Shown here piece after piece: positions 18,183 through 27,444 of a stretch of 49,757 bases of DNA (its first letter is position 1; the number at the start of each line of letters is the position of its first letter). Under the pieces are notes generated by a model that ran no database searches, had not been told where the DNA came from, and saw only the letters and a list, made by a program, of their open reading frames with translations. Origin of the DNA: a virus; IMG/VR virus record IMGVR_UViG_3300031616_000010, positions 1-49,757 of that record; one strand, written 5' to 3'. The position numbers and the translations under genes were made by a program.

Positions 18183-19489
18183 CAGCACATAATCTCAGCA
18201 AGAGACAATGAACCTCCACCATTAGTATCGCACCAGAAAACTGTTGCAGCTGTTCCAGCATTCTTGACACGTACTGTATAAGTATGTGGTCCTAAACTCC
18301 CTGGAAAGTCTCCGCCTTCGAAATGAACCATAGAAACATTTGAAGAATTAGCAGGGGCAGTTCCATAAGCTCCTATAAATTGTGGTGAAACATTAACACC
18401 TCCTCTGGCAAAATTTCCATAGATAGCAGAGCCTGTTATGTTAATCGTTGTACTCATAGAGAAAGACCAGGATACTGAATTGGCTGCACTTGTAAGAGTC
18501 ATACCTCCGGTAAGATTGGTATCAACAAGAGTTGTACTTGCAGTAGAACCACCAGATCCCGCCGCAAAGGTGTTGGTAAAAGACTGAACAATCTCACCAG
18601 GTCGACGAACACCTATACTGTAAGTTTGAATTTTAGTTGGAAGAGCATTCCAAGTCCCAGCTGTAGTTAAACCATTAGCCCATTCAAGATAACCTAGGAT
18701 ACGTATAGCTTTTGTAGAAATACCTGTAGGTGTATAAAAGATACCTGAAGAGTCCGCAGCTCCTATTCCACCTTCAGAAGAACTTGAATACAAAATATCT
18801 TCATTCAAAGAGAAGATTTGTGTAGAGGATCTACAATTAATGGCCCCTAGACGAACAGTTCCTGCATCATTAAAAGCAACTACCCAAATACGAAAGGCAG
18901 TGGCATTTGCAGTACCTAGAGTTGAGCCTGAAGAAATTACGAGAGAAGTAGGAGATGTCAAAACTATCGGCGAAAAAGCACCTGAAGTTATTGTCGAGTC
19001 TCTGAAAGAAATAGTAGCGGGATTACTTGTAGAAGGATCTGTTGTACCATCTTGAATTTTAAGAGAGATGGTCAGAGCATTAGAAGATACTGAAGCTCCT
19101 AAGGCGCAGTGTTCTAATGTACTGGCGTTAGAGAACAACGTTGGTAAAGAATTCCAATTAGTCTGATAATCGACGTTGCTTGTTTTGGTCAACACTTGAC
19201 CAGTTGTGCCCCCGACGGGAACACCTTGGATAGTTATAGTACCGCCACCGTTCAAAAGATTAACATCTGATAATCGAACAGGTTCAAGTAAACTTGCCGG
19301 AGCAGGAAGATTGATAATGTGATTACTATTCATGTCTAGGTTTGCTAGCATTTGATTAGGCTGCAAGCCGTTTAGAGACAGTGTATTATCTAAAGCATTT
19401 TGTATAATCGCATTATTACCGTTAACAGTGCTTACTGCTGTAGTATTATCTATAAAACTAGACACGTTATTTAACGTAATCTTTGACAT
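18182..19489 (-). CDS. Tail fibre protein 2
   Basis: A 435-residue beta- and Ser/Thr-rich protein. Start ATG at 19489 has AAGGA upstream and shares a base with the stop of fibre 1. The open frame runs 21 codons further upstream, but that part only mirrors fibre 1 coding sequence. The first 115 residues are clearly related to those of fibre 1: both contain LDMNSN.IINLP.PA, PVRL.D and VGGTTGQVL.KTSN. The C-terminal parts differ completely, which suggests duplication of the virion-binding domain with separate receptor-binding ends. Confidence 0.75.
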   Translation of the reverse strand: MSKITLNNVSSFIDNTTAVSTVNGNNAIIQNALDNTLSLNGLQPNQMLANLDMNSNHIINLPAPASLLEPVRLSDVNLLNGGGTITIQGVPVGGTTGQVLTKTSNVDYQTNWNSLPTLFSNASTLEHCALGASVSSNALTISLKIQDGTTDPSTSNPATISFRDSTITSGAFSPIVLTSPTSLVISSGSTLGTANATAFRIWVVAFNDAGTVRLGAINCRSSTQIFSLNEDILYSSSSEGGIGAADSSGIFYTPTGISTKAIRILGYLEWANGLTTAGTWNALPTKIQTYSIGVRRPGEIVQSFTNTFAAGSGGSTASTTLVDTNLTGGMTLTSAANSVSWSFSMSTTINITGSAIYGNFARGGVNVSPQFIGAYGTAPANSSNVSMVHFEGGDFPGSLGPHTYTVRVKNAGTAATVFWCDTNGGGSLSLAEIMC

Positions 19490-20799
19490 CAACGAATCCT
19501 TCTTGCACGTAAATAACCATGAGCAGTCAACGTACTGACTGTAAATTGACACAGAACTACTATGAATATAGTAGTCGTTGTACTTAGACTTGTTCTAAAT
19601 AAAGGAACATGTTCACAAGCGACACCTGATCCTGGGACATAACCCCAAAGACTTTGACAATATTTACCAATAGTGCCGTCAAATGTAGCTGATGTAGCAG
19701 ATGAACCTGCAGCTGTAAAAACAAGATTAGTTGTAGCAGCTGATGTAAAATAAACAGTTCCTGAAATATCCCAATCACCAGCTGTTAAAGATATACTAGT
19801 GACATTCGCTGCGACATTCGTTGACAACGATATGGCAGAACCTGCTGCAAGTGTTGCGGATATATGTTCACCGACATTGCCTGTAGTAGTACTATCGTTT
19901 GTAGTTGTGCCTATGATTCCACCTGTAGTAGGTGTGAAAGCTAGAGATGTGGTTATAACTGGAGTGATGATGGAAGGTGAAGAAAAACTTCCAGAAGAAA
20001 CTGTTGGAGTATTAATCGTCGGGGAAGTTAACGTCTTATTGGTTAATGTATCTGTAGTAGCTCGGCCTATAAGAGTATCTGTACTCGTAGGAAGCGTCAA
20101 AGTCCCTGTATTGACTATACTAGATATTACAGGAGTTGTTAACGTCTTATTAGTAAGAGTATCCGTAGTAGTTCTGCCTACGTACGTATCCGTACCTTGA
20201 AAGGTTAGTGTTGTTCCATCAGTACCGTTTAGAGTCAGATTATTATTGACCGCAAGAGCTTTGCCATCTGTACCAGATAACGTAAGACTATTATTAGCCG
20301 TCAACGTCTTTCCATCTAGAATGGTTAATGTTGAGCCTGTTGCAGGTGTAGTAAGGACTACTTTATTCACATTAGTGAAAGCAGGCGTAAGTGAAGTAGC
20401 GATAGTAGTCGGAGTAGTTCCCGTAAGAACTATATTATTTCCGGCATTGAGTTCTGCAGACTCTGAAGTCCATGCTACTGCATAATTAGTATTGCTTGTC
20501 TTAGCGAGTACTTGACCTGTAGTACCTCCTACAGGAAGACTGCTGACTGTACCTCCACCGGTAACAGTAGATAAATCCTGTAAACGCACTGGCGAATTAG
20601 CCGTAGCAGGATTGGGCAGATTTATGATTTGATTACTATTCATATCAAGAGAAGCACTCATCGTGTTAGGAGAAGTACCATCTCGAGATAAAGTATTTTC
20701 AATAGCAGTTGTTAACACTGCATTATTATTTTTCAAAGCATTAACCGCAGTCGTTTCATTCTGCAGATTAACGAGATCGGTTAACGTAACTTTTGTCAT
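19489..20799 (-). CDS. Tail fibre protein 1
   Basis: A 436-residue fibre-like protein. An N-terminal domain of about 115 residues is shared with fibre 2. The middle contains tandem phage-fibre repeats of the form TDTLTNKTLT(T/S)P, seen at least twice, and related LTLNGTDG units. The C-terminal 140 residues form a distinct beta-rich tip ending in YLRARRIR. It is likely involved in host recognition, with the N-terminus attaching to the tail. It is preceded by a strong terminator hairpin, so it may also be transcribed from an internal promoter or by read-through. Confidence 0.75.
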   Translation of the reverse strand: MTKVTLTDLVNLQNETTAVNALKNNNAVLTTAIENTLSRDGTSPNTMSASLDMNSNQIINLPNPATANSPVRLQDLSTVTGGGTVSSLPVGGTTGQVLAKTSNTNYAVAWTSESAELNAGNNIVLTGTTPTTIATSLTPAFTNVNKVVLTTPATGSTLTILDGKTLTANNSLTLSGTDGKALAVNNNLTLNGTDGTTLTFQGTDTYVGRTTTDTLTNKTLTTPVISSIVNTGTLTLPTSTDTLIGRATTDTLTNKTLTSPTINTPTVSSGSFSSPSIITPVITTSLAFTPTTGGIIGTTTNDSTTTGNVGEHISATLAAGSAISLSTNVAANVTSISLTAGDWDISGTVYFTSAATTNLVFTAAGSSATSATFDGTIGKYCQSLWGYVPGSGVACEHVPLFRTSLSTTTTIFIVVLCQFTVSTLTAHGYLRARRIR

Positions 20800-20809
20800 T
20801 TGTTTCCTT

Positions 20810-20830
20810 AAGAAAGGGGCCGAAGCCCCT
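20810..20830 (-). terminator. Intrinsic terminator with UUCG loop
   Basis: Read on the minus strand, AGGGGC-TTCG-GCCCCT is followed by TTCTT. It stands between the 145-residue virion protein gene and fibre 1. It would lower fibre expression relative to capsid genes, as is common for late operons. Confidence 0.75.
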
Positions 20831-20836
20831 ATCTAA

Positions 20837-21274
20837 TTAGCTGATTCTTTTGAGGACGACATTAACGCAAGCGTTAAGCAGACCTGTAACAGTACCAGCA
20901 AAGATTAAGTTAATTCTACTACCTGCAGTAAGCGTTGTAGGAGAAGCGATAATAGTACCATTGACGGTAGTATTAGCTGTTCCTGACAAAGACATTGTGC
21001 CTGTTAGTTGATTTGTTCCGGAAGCAACAGCTTGGGTACCTGTAGCGACTTCAACTTGAAGTGTACCACTTGTACTCGTAGTGCCGAAAGTTACCGAAAC
21101 AGCCGCGACTTGATATGTACCGCTGAGGGTATCGTTGACGAAAATCGGATGGCTGACTGCATAAGTTGCAGCAGCTACTTGATTTTGAATATCGACAACG
21201 TACTCGTAAGCAGGAACAAAAACCCCTGCTCCAACTTTGATATCATTTCCAGTAAGATCTAGAGTAACACTCAT
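20837..21274 (-). CDS. Virion protein, possible head fibre or decoration
   Basis: A 145-residue Thr/Val/Ala-rich beta protein (MSVTLDLTGNDIKVGAGVFV...). No helix-forming or membrane segment is seen. It lies between the capsid-side genes and the fibres and is bounded by UUCG hairpins on both sides, so its mRNA may be a stable, abundant segment. This suits a highly expressed decoration or head-fibre protein, but the assignment is by context only. Confidence 0.5.
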   Translation of the reverse strand: MSVTLDLTGNDIKVGAGVFVPAYEYVVDIQNQVAAATYAVSHPIFVNDTLSGTYQVAAVSVTFGTTSTSGTLQVEVATGTQAVASGTNQLTGTMSLSGTANTTVNGTIIASPTTLTAGSRINLIFAGTVTGLLNACVNVVLKRIS

Positions 21275-21294
21275 TTGTTATCCTTTCTGATTAT

Positions 21295-21312
21295 GGAGCC
21301 CCGAAGGGCTCC
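21295..21312 (-). other. UUCG-capped hairpin between capsid-side genes
   Basis: On the minus strand GGAGCCC-TTCG-GGGCTCC forms a seven-pair stem with a stable tetraloop. No T-run follows, so it is more likely an mRNA-stabilising or processing hairpin, or a weak attenuator, than a full terminator. Confidence 0.6.
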
Positions 21313-21320
21313 TAAATCAT

Positions 21321-21890
21321 TTACTGGGTGATCGCAACATCCAGAGCATGGTAGTAAACACGAAGGCGCATTTTGCCTGCAGTGTAAGTACCAGCCGCTG
21401 TGACAGTGAGATAGTAAGAGTTGACCAAGTCAGGGGCAACAGGTGTTTGAACCGCAGGTGCAGTGCCAATCAAACCACCGGCCTTTGCAGTGCCTGTGAT
21501 ATAAGTGACAGCATTACCGGCAGCAGCGAACGTAGCTGTTACTTCGGCATTGATGAACGCTGTACCATAGTTCGTTGGAACTGTAGCACGATCGCTATCA
21601 ACGAGACCGAAACTGAATGTAGTACCACCTGTAAGGGCAGTTTCACAAACAGCTTCTACCTTTTCGACGAAGAGCTGACCTGTAGCAAGGACGGGGTAAA
21701 ACAAGACATCGGAGACGATGAGTGTATTACCAGACGTAACCTGGGTAAGATCAACCACACCTTCGATAACACGATTGGAACCAAACGCAACATAATCGCC
21801 CCAAGGGGAAGTAGCTGTTTTGGCTGTGTTAAATTTAAGGTAAAGGCCTGAGTTAGTTTTGAAGGAGTTAGTATTGGTGATAATAGCCAT
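21321..21890 (-). CDS. Virion protein directly downstream of the major capsid protein
   Basis: A 189-residue beta-rich protein (MAIITNTNSFKTNSGLYLKF...) ending RVYYHALDVAITQ. It follows the major capsid gene by ten bases and shares its codon style, which indicates similar high expression. Proteins in this place are often capsid decoration or stabilisation proteins. The sequence has no signature that proves this. Confidence 0.5.
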   Translation of the reverse strand: MAIITNTNSFKTNSGLYLKFNTAKTATSPWGDYVAFGSNRVIEGVVDLTQVTSGNTLIVSDVLFYPVLATGQLFVEKVEAVCETALTGGTTFSFGLVDSDRATVPTNYGTAFINAEVTATFAAAGNAVTYITGTAKAGGLIGTAPAVQTPVAPDLVNSYYLTVTAAGTYTAGKMRLRVYYHALDVAITQ

Positions 21891-21900
21891 TTATACCTCC

Positions 21901-22863
21901 TTACGCCGGAACCGCAGACTTCGAAGTCAACACTGTGCAGAAATTCTGTTCACGGAAGAAACCGAGACCGAATTCGCAAATGGTGACATAATCCCACTGT
22001 TGCAGGTCCATATCGAACTTGCTTTGAACAGTAGGCATCTGCCGCCACGCACCAACCCAAGGCAACGTATCGCCGGGGGTAGCATCGAAGAAGAAGTTTG
22101 CAACGCCTGTAGTACCAGACGAAATCGAGTTAATCGTTTCGTTGGCCACTGTCGGCAGGAAGTTTGACTCGTAGACGTCAAATCCGTAGACATTGAAGCG
22201 ATACTTGAAGCCAGACGTCAAACCACTATGAGTGATGTCTGTCCAAGAACCCACAGGCGACATCAGGTTAGTGACGTTAGCTTGCGTTTCAAGAGTGAAG
22301 GCGGTTGAGGGATCCACAATCGCGACAAGATTTCGCATAGGAACATTAGCTTTTGTGAGAGCATAACGAGCTTTAGAGAAGTCCGTAAACGAGATGGCGG
22401 GGGTTGTACCGGAAGCTACCCAGCGATGGGAAGCACCGTTAATTGTATTTAATGAGCTTGCAGTTTGACCAGCATTGCCGACAGCAAACACACGTGTTTC
22501 ATAGTATTCCATGATTGCACGGTGTTGACGGACGGGGAAGAGTGCAAGAATCTGTGGCGAAAGCCAAGAATCTCGCTTAAACTTCTCAGTCATTGAGTTC
22601 GCCGAATAGACATAATCAGTGAAGTTAAAGGTAAACGTACCTGTATCCATCTGCTGATATTTAAGGGCCTGGCCTTCATTGAAGGTTGCTACCTCAGATT
22701 CACCAACAATCGGGAGATTGAAGTTGAAACCGTCGGGGAAATCATTGAGAGTGCGGACAAACGACATGGCATTTAAATCAGCGAGAAGGAGCGAAGTAAT
22801 ATCCGAAGAAAATACTTGCGTCCTAATCATATTCTGATTCGTGGCGTCCATAAACGAAGCCAT
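21901..22863 (-). CDS. Major capsid protein
   Basis: A 320-residue protein starting MASFMDATNQNMIRTQVFSS. It follows the scaffold gene and is GC-richer with biased codons, as expected for the most abundant virion protein. Features typical of podovirus HK97-fold capsid proteins include the N-terminal helix, the FPDGFNFNLPIVGE strand region, the AIMEYYETRVFAVG spine-helix-like segment and an LVAIVDPSTAF strand. The order portal, scaffold, capsid supports the call. No protease gene was seen beside it. Confidence 0.85.
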   Translation of the reverse strand: MASFMDATNQNMIRTQVFSSDITSLLLADLNAMSFVRTLNDFPDGFNFNLPIVGESEVATFNEGQALKYQQMDTGTFTFNFTDYVYSANSMTEKFKRDSWLSPQILALFPVRQHRAIMEYYETRVFAVGNAGQTASSLNTINGASHRWVASGTTPAISFTDFSKARYALTKANVPMRNLVAIVDPSTAFTLETQANVTNLMSPVGSWTDITHSGLTSGFKYRFNVYGFDVYESNFLPTVANETINSISSGTTGVANFFFDATPGDTLPWVGAWRQMPTVQSKFDMDLQQWDYVTICEFGLGFFREQNFCTVLTSKSAVPA

Positions 22864-22887
22864 GAGGTCTCCTAGTAATGATTAGTG

Positions 22888-23694
22888 TTAATAGAAAGCC
22901 CTCTGATCTTGAGAATTGTACCTCTTCAGAAAATCTGGGTGGTCCATATCTTTCAATCGTTGGACTGATGTTCTTTCGCTGAAATATTCTTTAGGATTAT
23001 CTCTACGAAGTTTCTCGTAGTAGACTGCGTCACGAATATCCACACTTGGTTTGAAGCTGTCACTTCTGGTGTTCGACATCGGAGGATTTGAATACGGCTG
23101 TTGCGGTTGATTTAACCCGAGAGCGTTGATAGCTACTTCGGGAGATTTCTTAGCAAGAAGCTGTATGTCTTCAGCAGTTAATCCTAGTGAATTCATTTTA
23201 TCCCTGAGGATAGATTTAGCACTTTCGCCAAACCTTTCCCGGAGACGGGACTCGACCACAGCGAGATTGTCGGTAGCTTTCTTAGAATCTTCATACTCTT
23301 TGAGAGTAGCGAGAGTTCTTTGAGAAACCATATCTTCAATCTTTTTTAGGTCGATTTGGGGCTGTTTATTGTCGCCAGCATCGGTGTTCGCTGGATCTGG
23401 TCTACGGCTCTCTATTCTGGTCAAGAGTTCCTGTAGTTTAGCCTCTGTTGTGGCAGAATCAGTCATATTCAGCTGTGCTTCTTTCGATTTTAGAAAGTCT
23501 TCTCGAAGTTGGTCATTGTTCTGAAGTTGCAAAGCAAGGGCTTTATCTGCGTGGTATTTTCCCTTAGCAATAGCTTGATGCATTTCATCATCAGATTGAT
23601 ATTTACTACGGTCGAACTTACCACCTGGTTTGGTGAGTTCCTTAAGAAAGTCTAAATTGTTGTCGTCGTCATCTTGAAATAGGCTGTCAGCCAT
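22888..23694 (-). CDS. Scaffolding protein
   Basis: A 268-residue, strongly charged, helical protein (MADSLFQDDDDNNLDFLKEL...) with long Glu/Lys/Gln-rich stretches and a basic, Tyr-containing C-terminus. It lies between portal and major capsid genes, the standard place for the podovirus scaffold. Absence of Cys and a coiled-coil-like centre fit an internal assembly scaffold that binds capsid through its C-terminus. Confidence 0.8.
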   Translation of the reverse strand: MADSLFQDDDDNNLDFLKELTKPGGKFDRSKYQSDDEMHQAIAKGKYHADKALALQLQNNDQLREDFLKSKEAQLNMTDSATTEAKLQELLTRIESRRPDPANTDAGDNKQPQIDLKKIEDMVSQRTLATLKEYEDSKKATDNLAVVESRLRERFGESAKSILRDKMNSLGLTAEDIQLLAKKSPEVAINALGLNQPQQPYSNPPMSNTRSDSFKPSVDIRDAVYYEKLRRDNPKEYFSERTSVQRLKDMDHPDFLKRYNSQDQRAFY

Positions 23695-23953
23695 TGGTTT
23701 CCTTTGGGTCTAGGGTAAGTAACGTTTGTATTCGGCGAAGACAACGGCGGTAGCCGTTATTGTCTGCCTGTTTAGAGGCCCATGAAGGGCTGTCGTATGC
23801 TTCTGGAGACAGTTCTTTTCCATCTAATTCCAGTTCCATATCTTTGGTAATAACTAGAAGACGATCAATGACGCCTCTAGATGAGAGTAAATACTTAGCG
23901 AAACGATCTTTTTCTTCTTTGTCTCGAAGATGACTAGTCCACTTTGGTTGCAT
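23687..23953 (-). CDS. Small protein between portal and scaffold
   Basis: An 88-residue charged helical protein (MQPKWTSHLRDKEEKDRFAK...) overlapping the scaffold gene by eight bases. The C-terminal part (NNGYRRCLRRIQTLLTL) is basic and helical. Small ORFs at this place occur in several T7-like phages without a known role. An assembly function is inferred only from position. Confidence 0.6.
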   Translation of the reverse strand: MQPKWTSHLRDKEEKDRFAKYLLSSRGVIDRLLVITKDMELELDGKELSPEAYDSPSWASKQADNNGYRRCLRRIQTLLTLDPKETNG

Positions 23954-23998
23954 ACTTAACCCAAAGTTCGCATAAGATCTTAATTGTTATAAAACCAA

Positions 23999-25861
23999 TC
24001 ATTGAGTACCTAATGTTCCTGCTGGTGTGGCTGACATAGGCGGATTACGCTGAAGTCCCATCGCTGGAGCTCCGTGTTGCTGTTGCATAGACATGTCGTG
24101 ATCATCTCCAAGACCTGTAGCTGTACCCATTTCTTGATGTAGTTGTTCTTGTAGCGCCTGTGCCTGACGTTGAGCATCTGCTTGTTCAGAGATGTTGACG
24201 TAAGGCGAGACGATATCGTAATCTTCTAAGCCGAAGACTTCTGAGTACATGTTGGCCATCTTGACACTTGAGAAGTGAGGAGATACAAACTGCCATCCAG
24301 GACTGTTAAACAATCCACCGAGGTTCTGTACCATCTCTGCTTGTTCAGCAAAGTGTCTGGCACCGCGAACAACGATTTTACCCGTGCCGGTGATGTCAGC
24401 GACAGACAGTTGCTGAAACTGTTGTGTCCCAAATTCATCATCAAAGACGGGAATGGTGATTGTTGAAGTCATGTTCCTTCGAGCCATCTCAAGCATAGCG
24501 TTAAGCATAGGCTCTAGGATGAACTCTTCGAATTGGTTTATCTTCTGTTGGAAAATCCGGGAAGCTGCACTTTCCAACCTCTGAACTTCGTATTTAGTCT
24601 TCTCGCCAGGAGACCTAAATCCCATAGCTTCCTTTGGAGCGCCTGCCATCTCCTCCATCAGATTCATCAGCATCTGTATGTCTTCTACAAGTGCTTGAAT
24701 AGTAATCTGAGGTTGAAGGAGTTCGACGTCACCGTCTTCAGAAGTGAATATCTTTGCTCCAGGTTCCCAATTAAAGTCTTCGACGAAGCCCTTGATCTTC
24801 TGGACTGGGAAGGTAGACAAATCCATAAGATCTGCTTTAAGGTTCTCGAGATGATCGAGACGATATTGCATGCCTATTAGATTCTCAAGAGGTCCCATAC
24901 CCCACAAATTGTCGACACGTCTAAGCCATGCGGCTTGGAATATAGGAGGATAACCGAAGAAAGAAGGATTGGGTTGATTGTTCATAATCTTATGACGATC
25001 AACGAAAGTGATTATTCTATTCTTTTCAAAGATGTCGTGTTCGGCGTTGTACCAGTCTCCGTAGAATGTAACGACTTCAACTGTGTTCGAAAGAAGATAT
25101 TGCTGAAAGCTCCCAAATCCGTCCATTTGGTAGATGGCGTCGCGCTCGACCCAATCTCCGTAGAGACCTCGGGCGCGCATTCTGATTTCTTTGAGGTAGT
25201 CATAAAGATTTTGGAACGCCTCTCTATTTTCATCATTAGAATTAGCTTCGAGATAGTCCTTGAGTTCGCCCATACTCATGATGGTGCGATAGAACTTAGG
25301 TGAAGACGTCCATTCATCAGCTGTAGGATTGACAACGATATCTAGAGGAGACACGCGTTTCCATATAGGACCTACATAACCGACTTGGGTCTTGTCCTTT
25401 TGATTGACGCGTTGGTCTAACCATGCAGGCATTGCAATAGCATTACCTTTGTGGACATAGTCCTCAAGACTGCGATACATACCTTGCTTAAACGAAGGAT
25501 GCCTCATCATGTACTTGGCGAAGTTAGATATAGTCTTCCGTGTCTGGACTGAGTCATCAGACTGATCACCACCGACGTAAAAGACGTATTTGTCTTTAGG
25601 AGCCAGGGTGAGAATGTAATTAGAAAGAAGATTATTGCTTATCTGACAAAGCTTCGGAATAGTTGTCTTGTTTTTCCAAGGAAGTGTTGCGTTAGAAGTT
25701 CCAGTCGTATCTGTCGCATAGACGTAACGATTGACTTCCTCCATCAGCTTCTTCCAAGGCATACGCCAGTTATTCCAGTCAAGATACATTCTAGCCATTT
25801 CAGAGGCTAGACGATCTGGTGTGATAACATCTCCAACGAGTTCAAGAGTCTTCCCGGTCAA
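23999..25861 (-). CDS. Portal (head-tail connector) protein
   Basis: A 620-residue protein overlapping the terminase gene by four bases (ATGA type). It shows the portal pattern of T7-like podoviruses: WRMPWKKLMEEVNRYVYATD at the N-terminus, then APKDKYVFYVGG, the VSPLDIVVNPTADEW wing region, GMGPLENLIGMQYRLDHLEN and PGEKTKYEVQRLE before the stem-crown helices. The C-terminus is Gln/Met-rich and probably disordered. It forms the dodecameric ring through which DNA enters and leaves the head. Confidence 0.9.
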   Translation of the reverse strand: MTGKTLELVGDVITPDRLASEMARMYLDWNNWRMPWKKLMEEVNRYVYATDTTGTSNATLPWKNKTTIPKLCQISNNLLSNYILTLAPKDKYVFYVGGDQSDDSVQTRKTISNFAKYMMRHPSFKQGMYRSLEDYVHKGNAIAMPAWLDQRVNQKDKTQVGYVGPIWKRVSPLDIVVNPTADEWTSSPKFYRTIMSMGELKDYLEANSNDENREAFQNLYDYLKEIRMRARGLYGDWVERDAIYQMDGFGSFQQYLLSNTVEVVTFYGDWYNAEHDIFEKNRIITFVDRHKIMNNQPNPSFFGYPPIFQAAWLRRVDNLWGMGPLENLIGMQYRLDHLENLKADLMDLSTFPVQKIKGFVEDFNWEPGAKIFTSEDGDVELLQPQITIQALVEDIQMLMNLMEEMAGAPKEAMGFRSPGEKTKYEVQRLESAASRIFQQKINQFEEFILEPMLNAMLEMARRNMTSTITIPVFDDEFGTQQFQQLSVADITGTGKIVVRGARHFAEQAEMVQNLGGLFNSPGWQFVSPHFSSVKMANMYSEVFGLEDYDIVSPYVNISEQADAQRQAQALQEQLHQEMGTATGLGDDHDMSMQQQHGAPAMGLQRNPPMSATPAGTLGTQ

Positions 25862-27441
25862 GCTACGCCACCAAATCTAGAGTTATATTGAAATGCATGA
25901 GTCTTTTCTTTTTGTATCCTGTATAAGTTCAATGGTGCAACTGCGAAATCTATGGCTGCAGCGAGAGCATCTTTGACGTCATCGTGCGCAGGGTTTGTGA
26001 AGACAAGTTCTTCTTCGAGGATTTGACAGTTACCTCCAGTGTAGTGCCAGATTTGTCTGTTCTGATACTTAGGCTCGAGTACGGCGAGGATTCTTTCTTC
26101 TTTAACGCCTTGCCAACGAACTGGACGGAATTCATCGACAGAGAGAGAAAGGCCATACTTCCTGATATAATTTTCCTGAAAGTCTCTAATGAGAGCAACT
26201 TGAGCAACGTTTACCTCCGCTCTGATCTTTCTGAAGCCCCACTTCTCATAAAGCTTGATAATACGCTTGAAATATTCAGAGGGTGTATCTGACCTGAAAC
26301 GATCTATATCTAGGACGTAGTAATTACCTTTGCCATCTACGCCTACGATGACAATGGCTGTGTAGTCTGACTTCTTGCCTACAGAGAAGGCGAAGTCTAC
26401 CGCTGCAACGACGTTAAGAGGCTCACGTTGGTAATACCAGGTGTAGTCTCTTCGGGAGATGTGGTCTTGGTTGTAGTATTGGAAGTAGTCTCGTTTGATT
26501 GGCGTGGAGTCGACGTCGTTCGGATCGTTGTAGTATTGCGCCCTGAATTGGACCATGTTGCTAGAGTACTGCGCTCTCTTGACCGCCAAGACTTGGGGGT
26601 CGAAGCCGTAGTATCTTCCATCAGGAGCTTTGCTTCGAGGCCAGATGAACTCACCTGTGCCATCGCCGACGTTCTCGACGGGCCATTCCCGATAATCGAA
26701 GAGAGGCCTAGTATTGATTGGATTGCCCAAGGGATCATAATCAGATATCTCCATATTTAACAATGTAGAATATAAATCATTAGGATGATATCGGGTACCT
26801 ACAATCCATTCTCTAGCGCCAGTACTTTCTACCGAAGAAAGGTGGTTATACTGTTGTAGAGTCTTTTCGCGTCCTTGTTCAGTGTTAGCGTTAGTGTAGA
26901 CAACGACATCGTCCATGACGCATATGTCAGCATGCATACCAACAATATTCGTAGTAAGACCAGCGGTAAAAATAGAAGGATCTCGAATATATGCTTCGCG
27001 ACGTAATGGATGATCGACTGAGATTTCTCGTTCGGTCCACTTTTCACGTTTAGCCTCTTCTTTGAAGACCATATCAGGCCAATATTGGCGATAGACGTCT
27101 GAAGTCATGATGTCTTTCATAAACTTCAATTGTTTAGTAGCTAGGTTACTTGTAGAAGAAATATACAGAATACGCTGTGTAGGGTCTCTTGTAAGCTCCA
27201 GAACAACCATGAGGGCTACGATAGCAGACTTCATGTGATCTCTAGGGAGAAGAAGCAAGAGATGTCTACTCGCTTCTGAAGAATCCCACCACCGCAGAAT
27301 CTCTCGGTGGATGTTTCCTAGCCAGCGCTTAGGCTGTACAAGACGGATGAACTCCACAGGATCGCTTAACGCGAGCTTGCGGCGGTCATCTTTAACCTGT
27401 TCTACTTCAGTCTTGGGTGGTCGCCCGCGCTTAAGTGCCAT
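25858..27441 (-). CDS. Terminase large subunit
   Basis: A 527-residue DNA-packaging motor. The ATPase has the Walker A variant LLLLPRDHMKSAI (R67, K71, S72), typical of T7-like terminases, and Walker B ICVMDDVV (D177, D178). The nuclease domain begins VAAVDFAFSVGKKSDY (D349) and includes the late acidic DDVKDALAAAIDFA. A basic N-terminus (KRGRPPK) precedes the ATPase. No obvious small terminase is encoded next to it; the small proteins upstream are membrane-associated or very short, so TerS may be divergent or elsewhere. Confidence 0.92.
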   Translation of the reverse strand: MALKRGRPPKTEVEQVKDDRRKLALSDPVEFIRLVQPKRWLGNIHREILRWWDSSEASRHLLLLLPRDHMKSAIVALMVVLELTRDPTQRILYISSTSNLATKQLKFMKDIMTSDVYRQYWPDMVFKEEAKREKWTEREISVDHPLRREAYIRDPSIFTAGLTTNIVGMHADICVMDDVVVYTNANTEQGREKTLQQYNHLSSVESTGAREWIVGTRYHPNDLYSTLLNMEISDYDPLGNPINTRPLFDYREWPVENVGDGTGEFIWPRSKAPDGRYYGFDPQVLAVKRAQYSSNMVQFRAQYYNDPNDVDSTPIKRDYFQYYNQDHISRRDYTWYYQREPLNVVAAVDFAFSVGKKSDYTAIVIVGVDGKGNYYVLDIDRFRSDTPSEYFKRIIKLYEKWGFRKIRAEVNVAQVALIRDFQENYIRKYGLSLSVDEFRPVRWQGVKEERILAVLEPKYQNRQIWHYTGGNCQILEEELVFTNPAHDDVKDALAAAIDFAVAPLNLYRIQKEKTHAFQYNSRFGGVA

Positions 27442-27444
27442 GTA

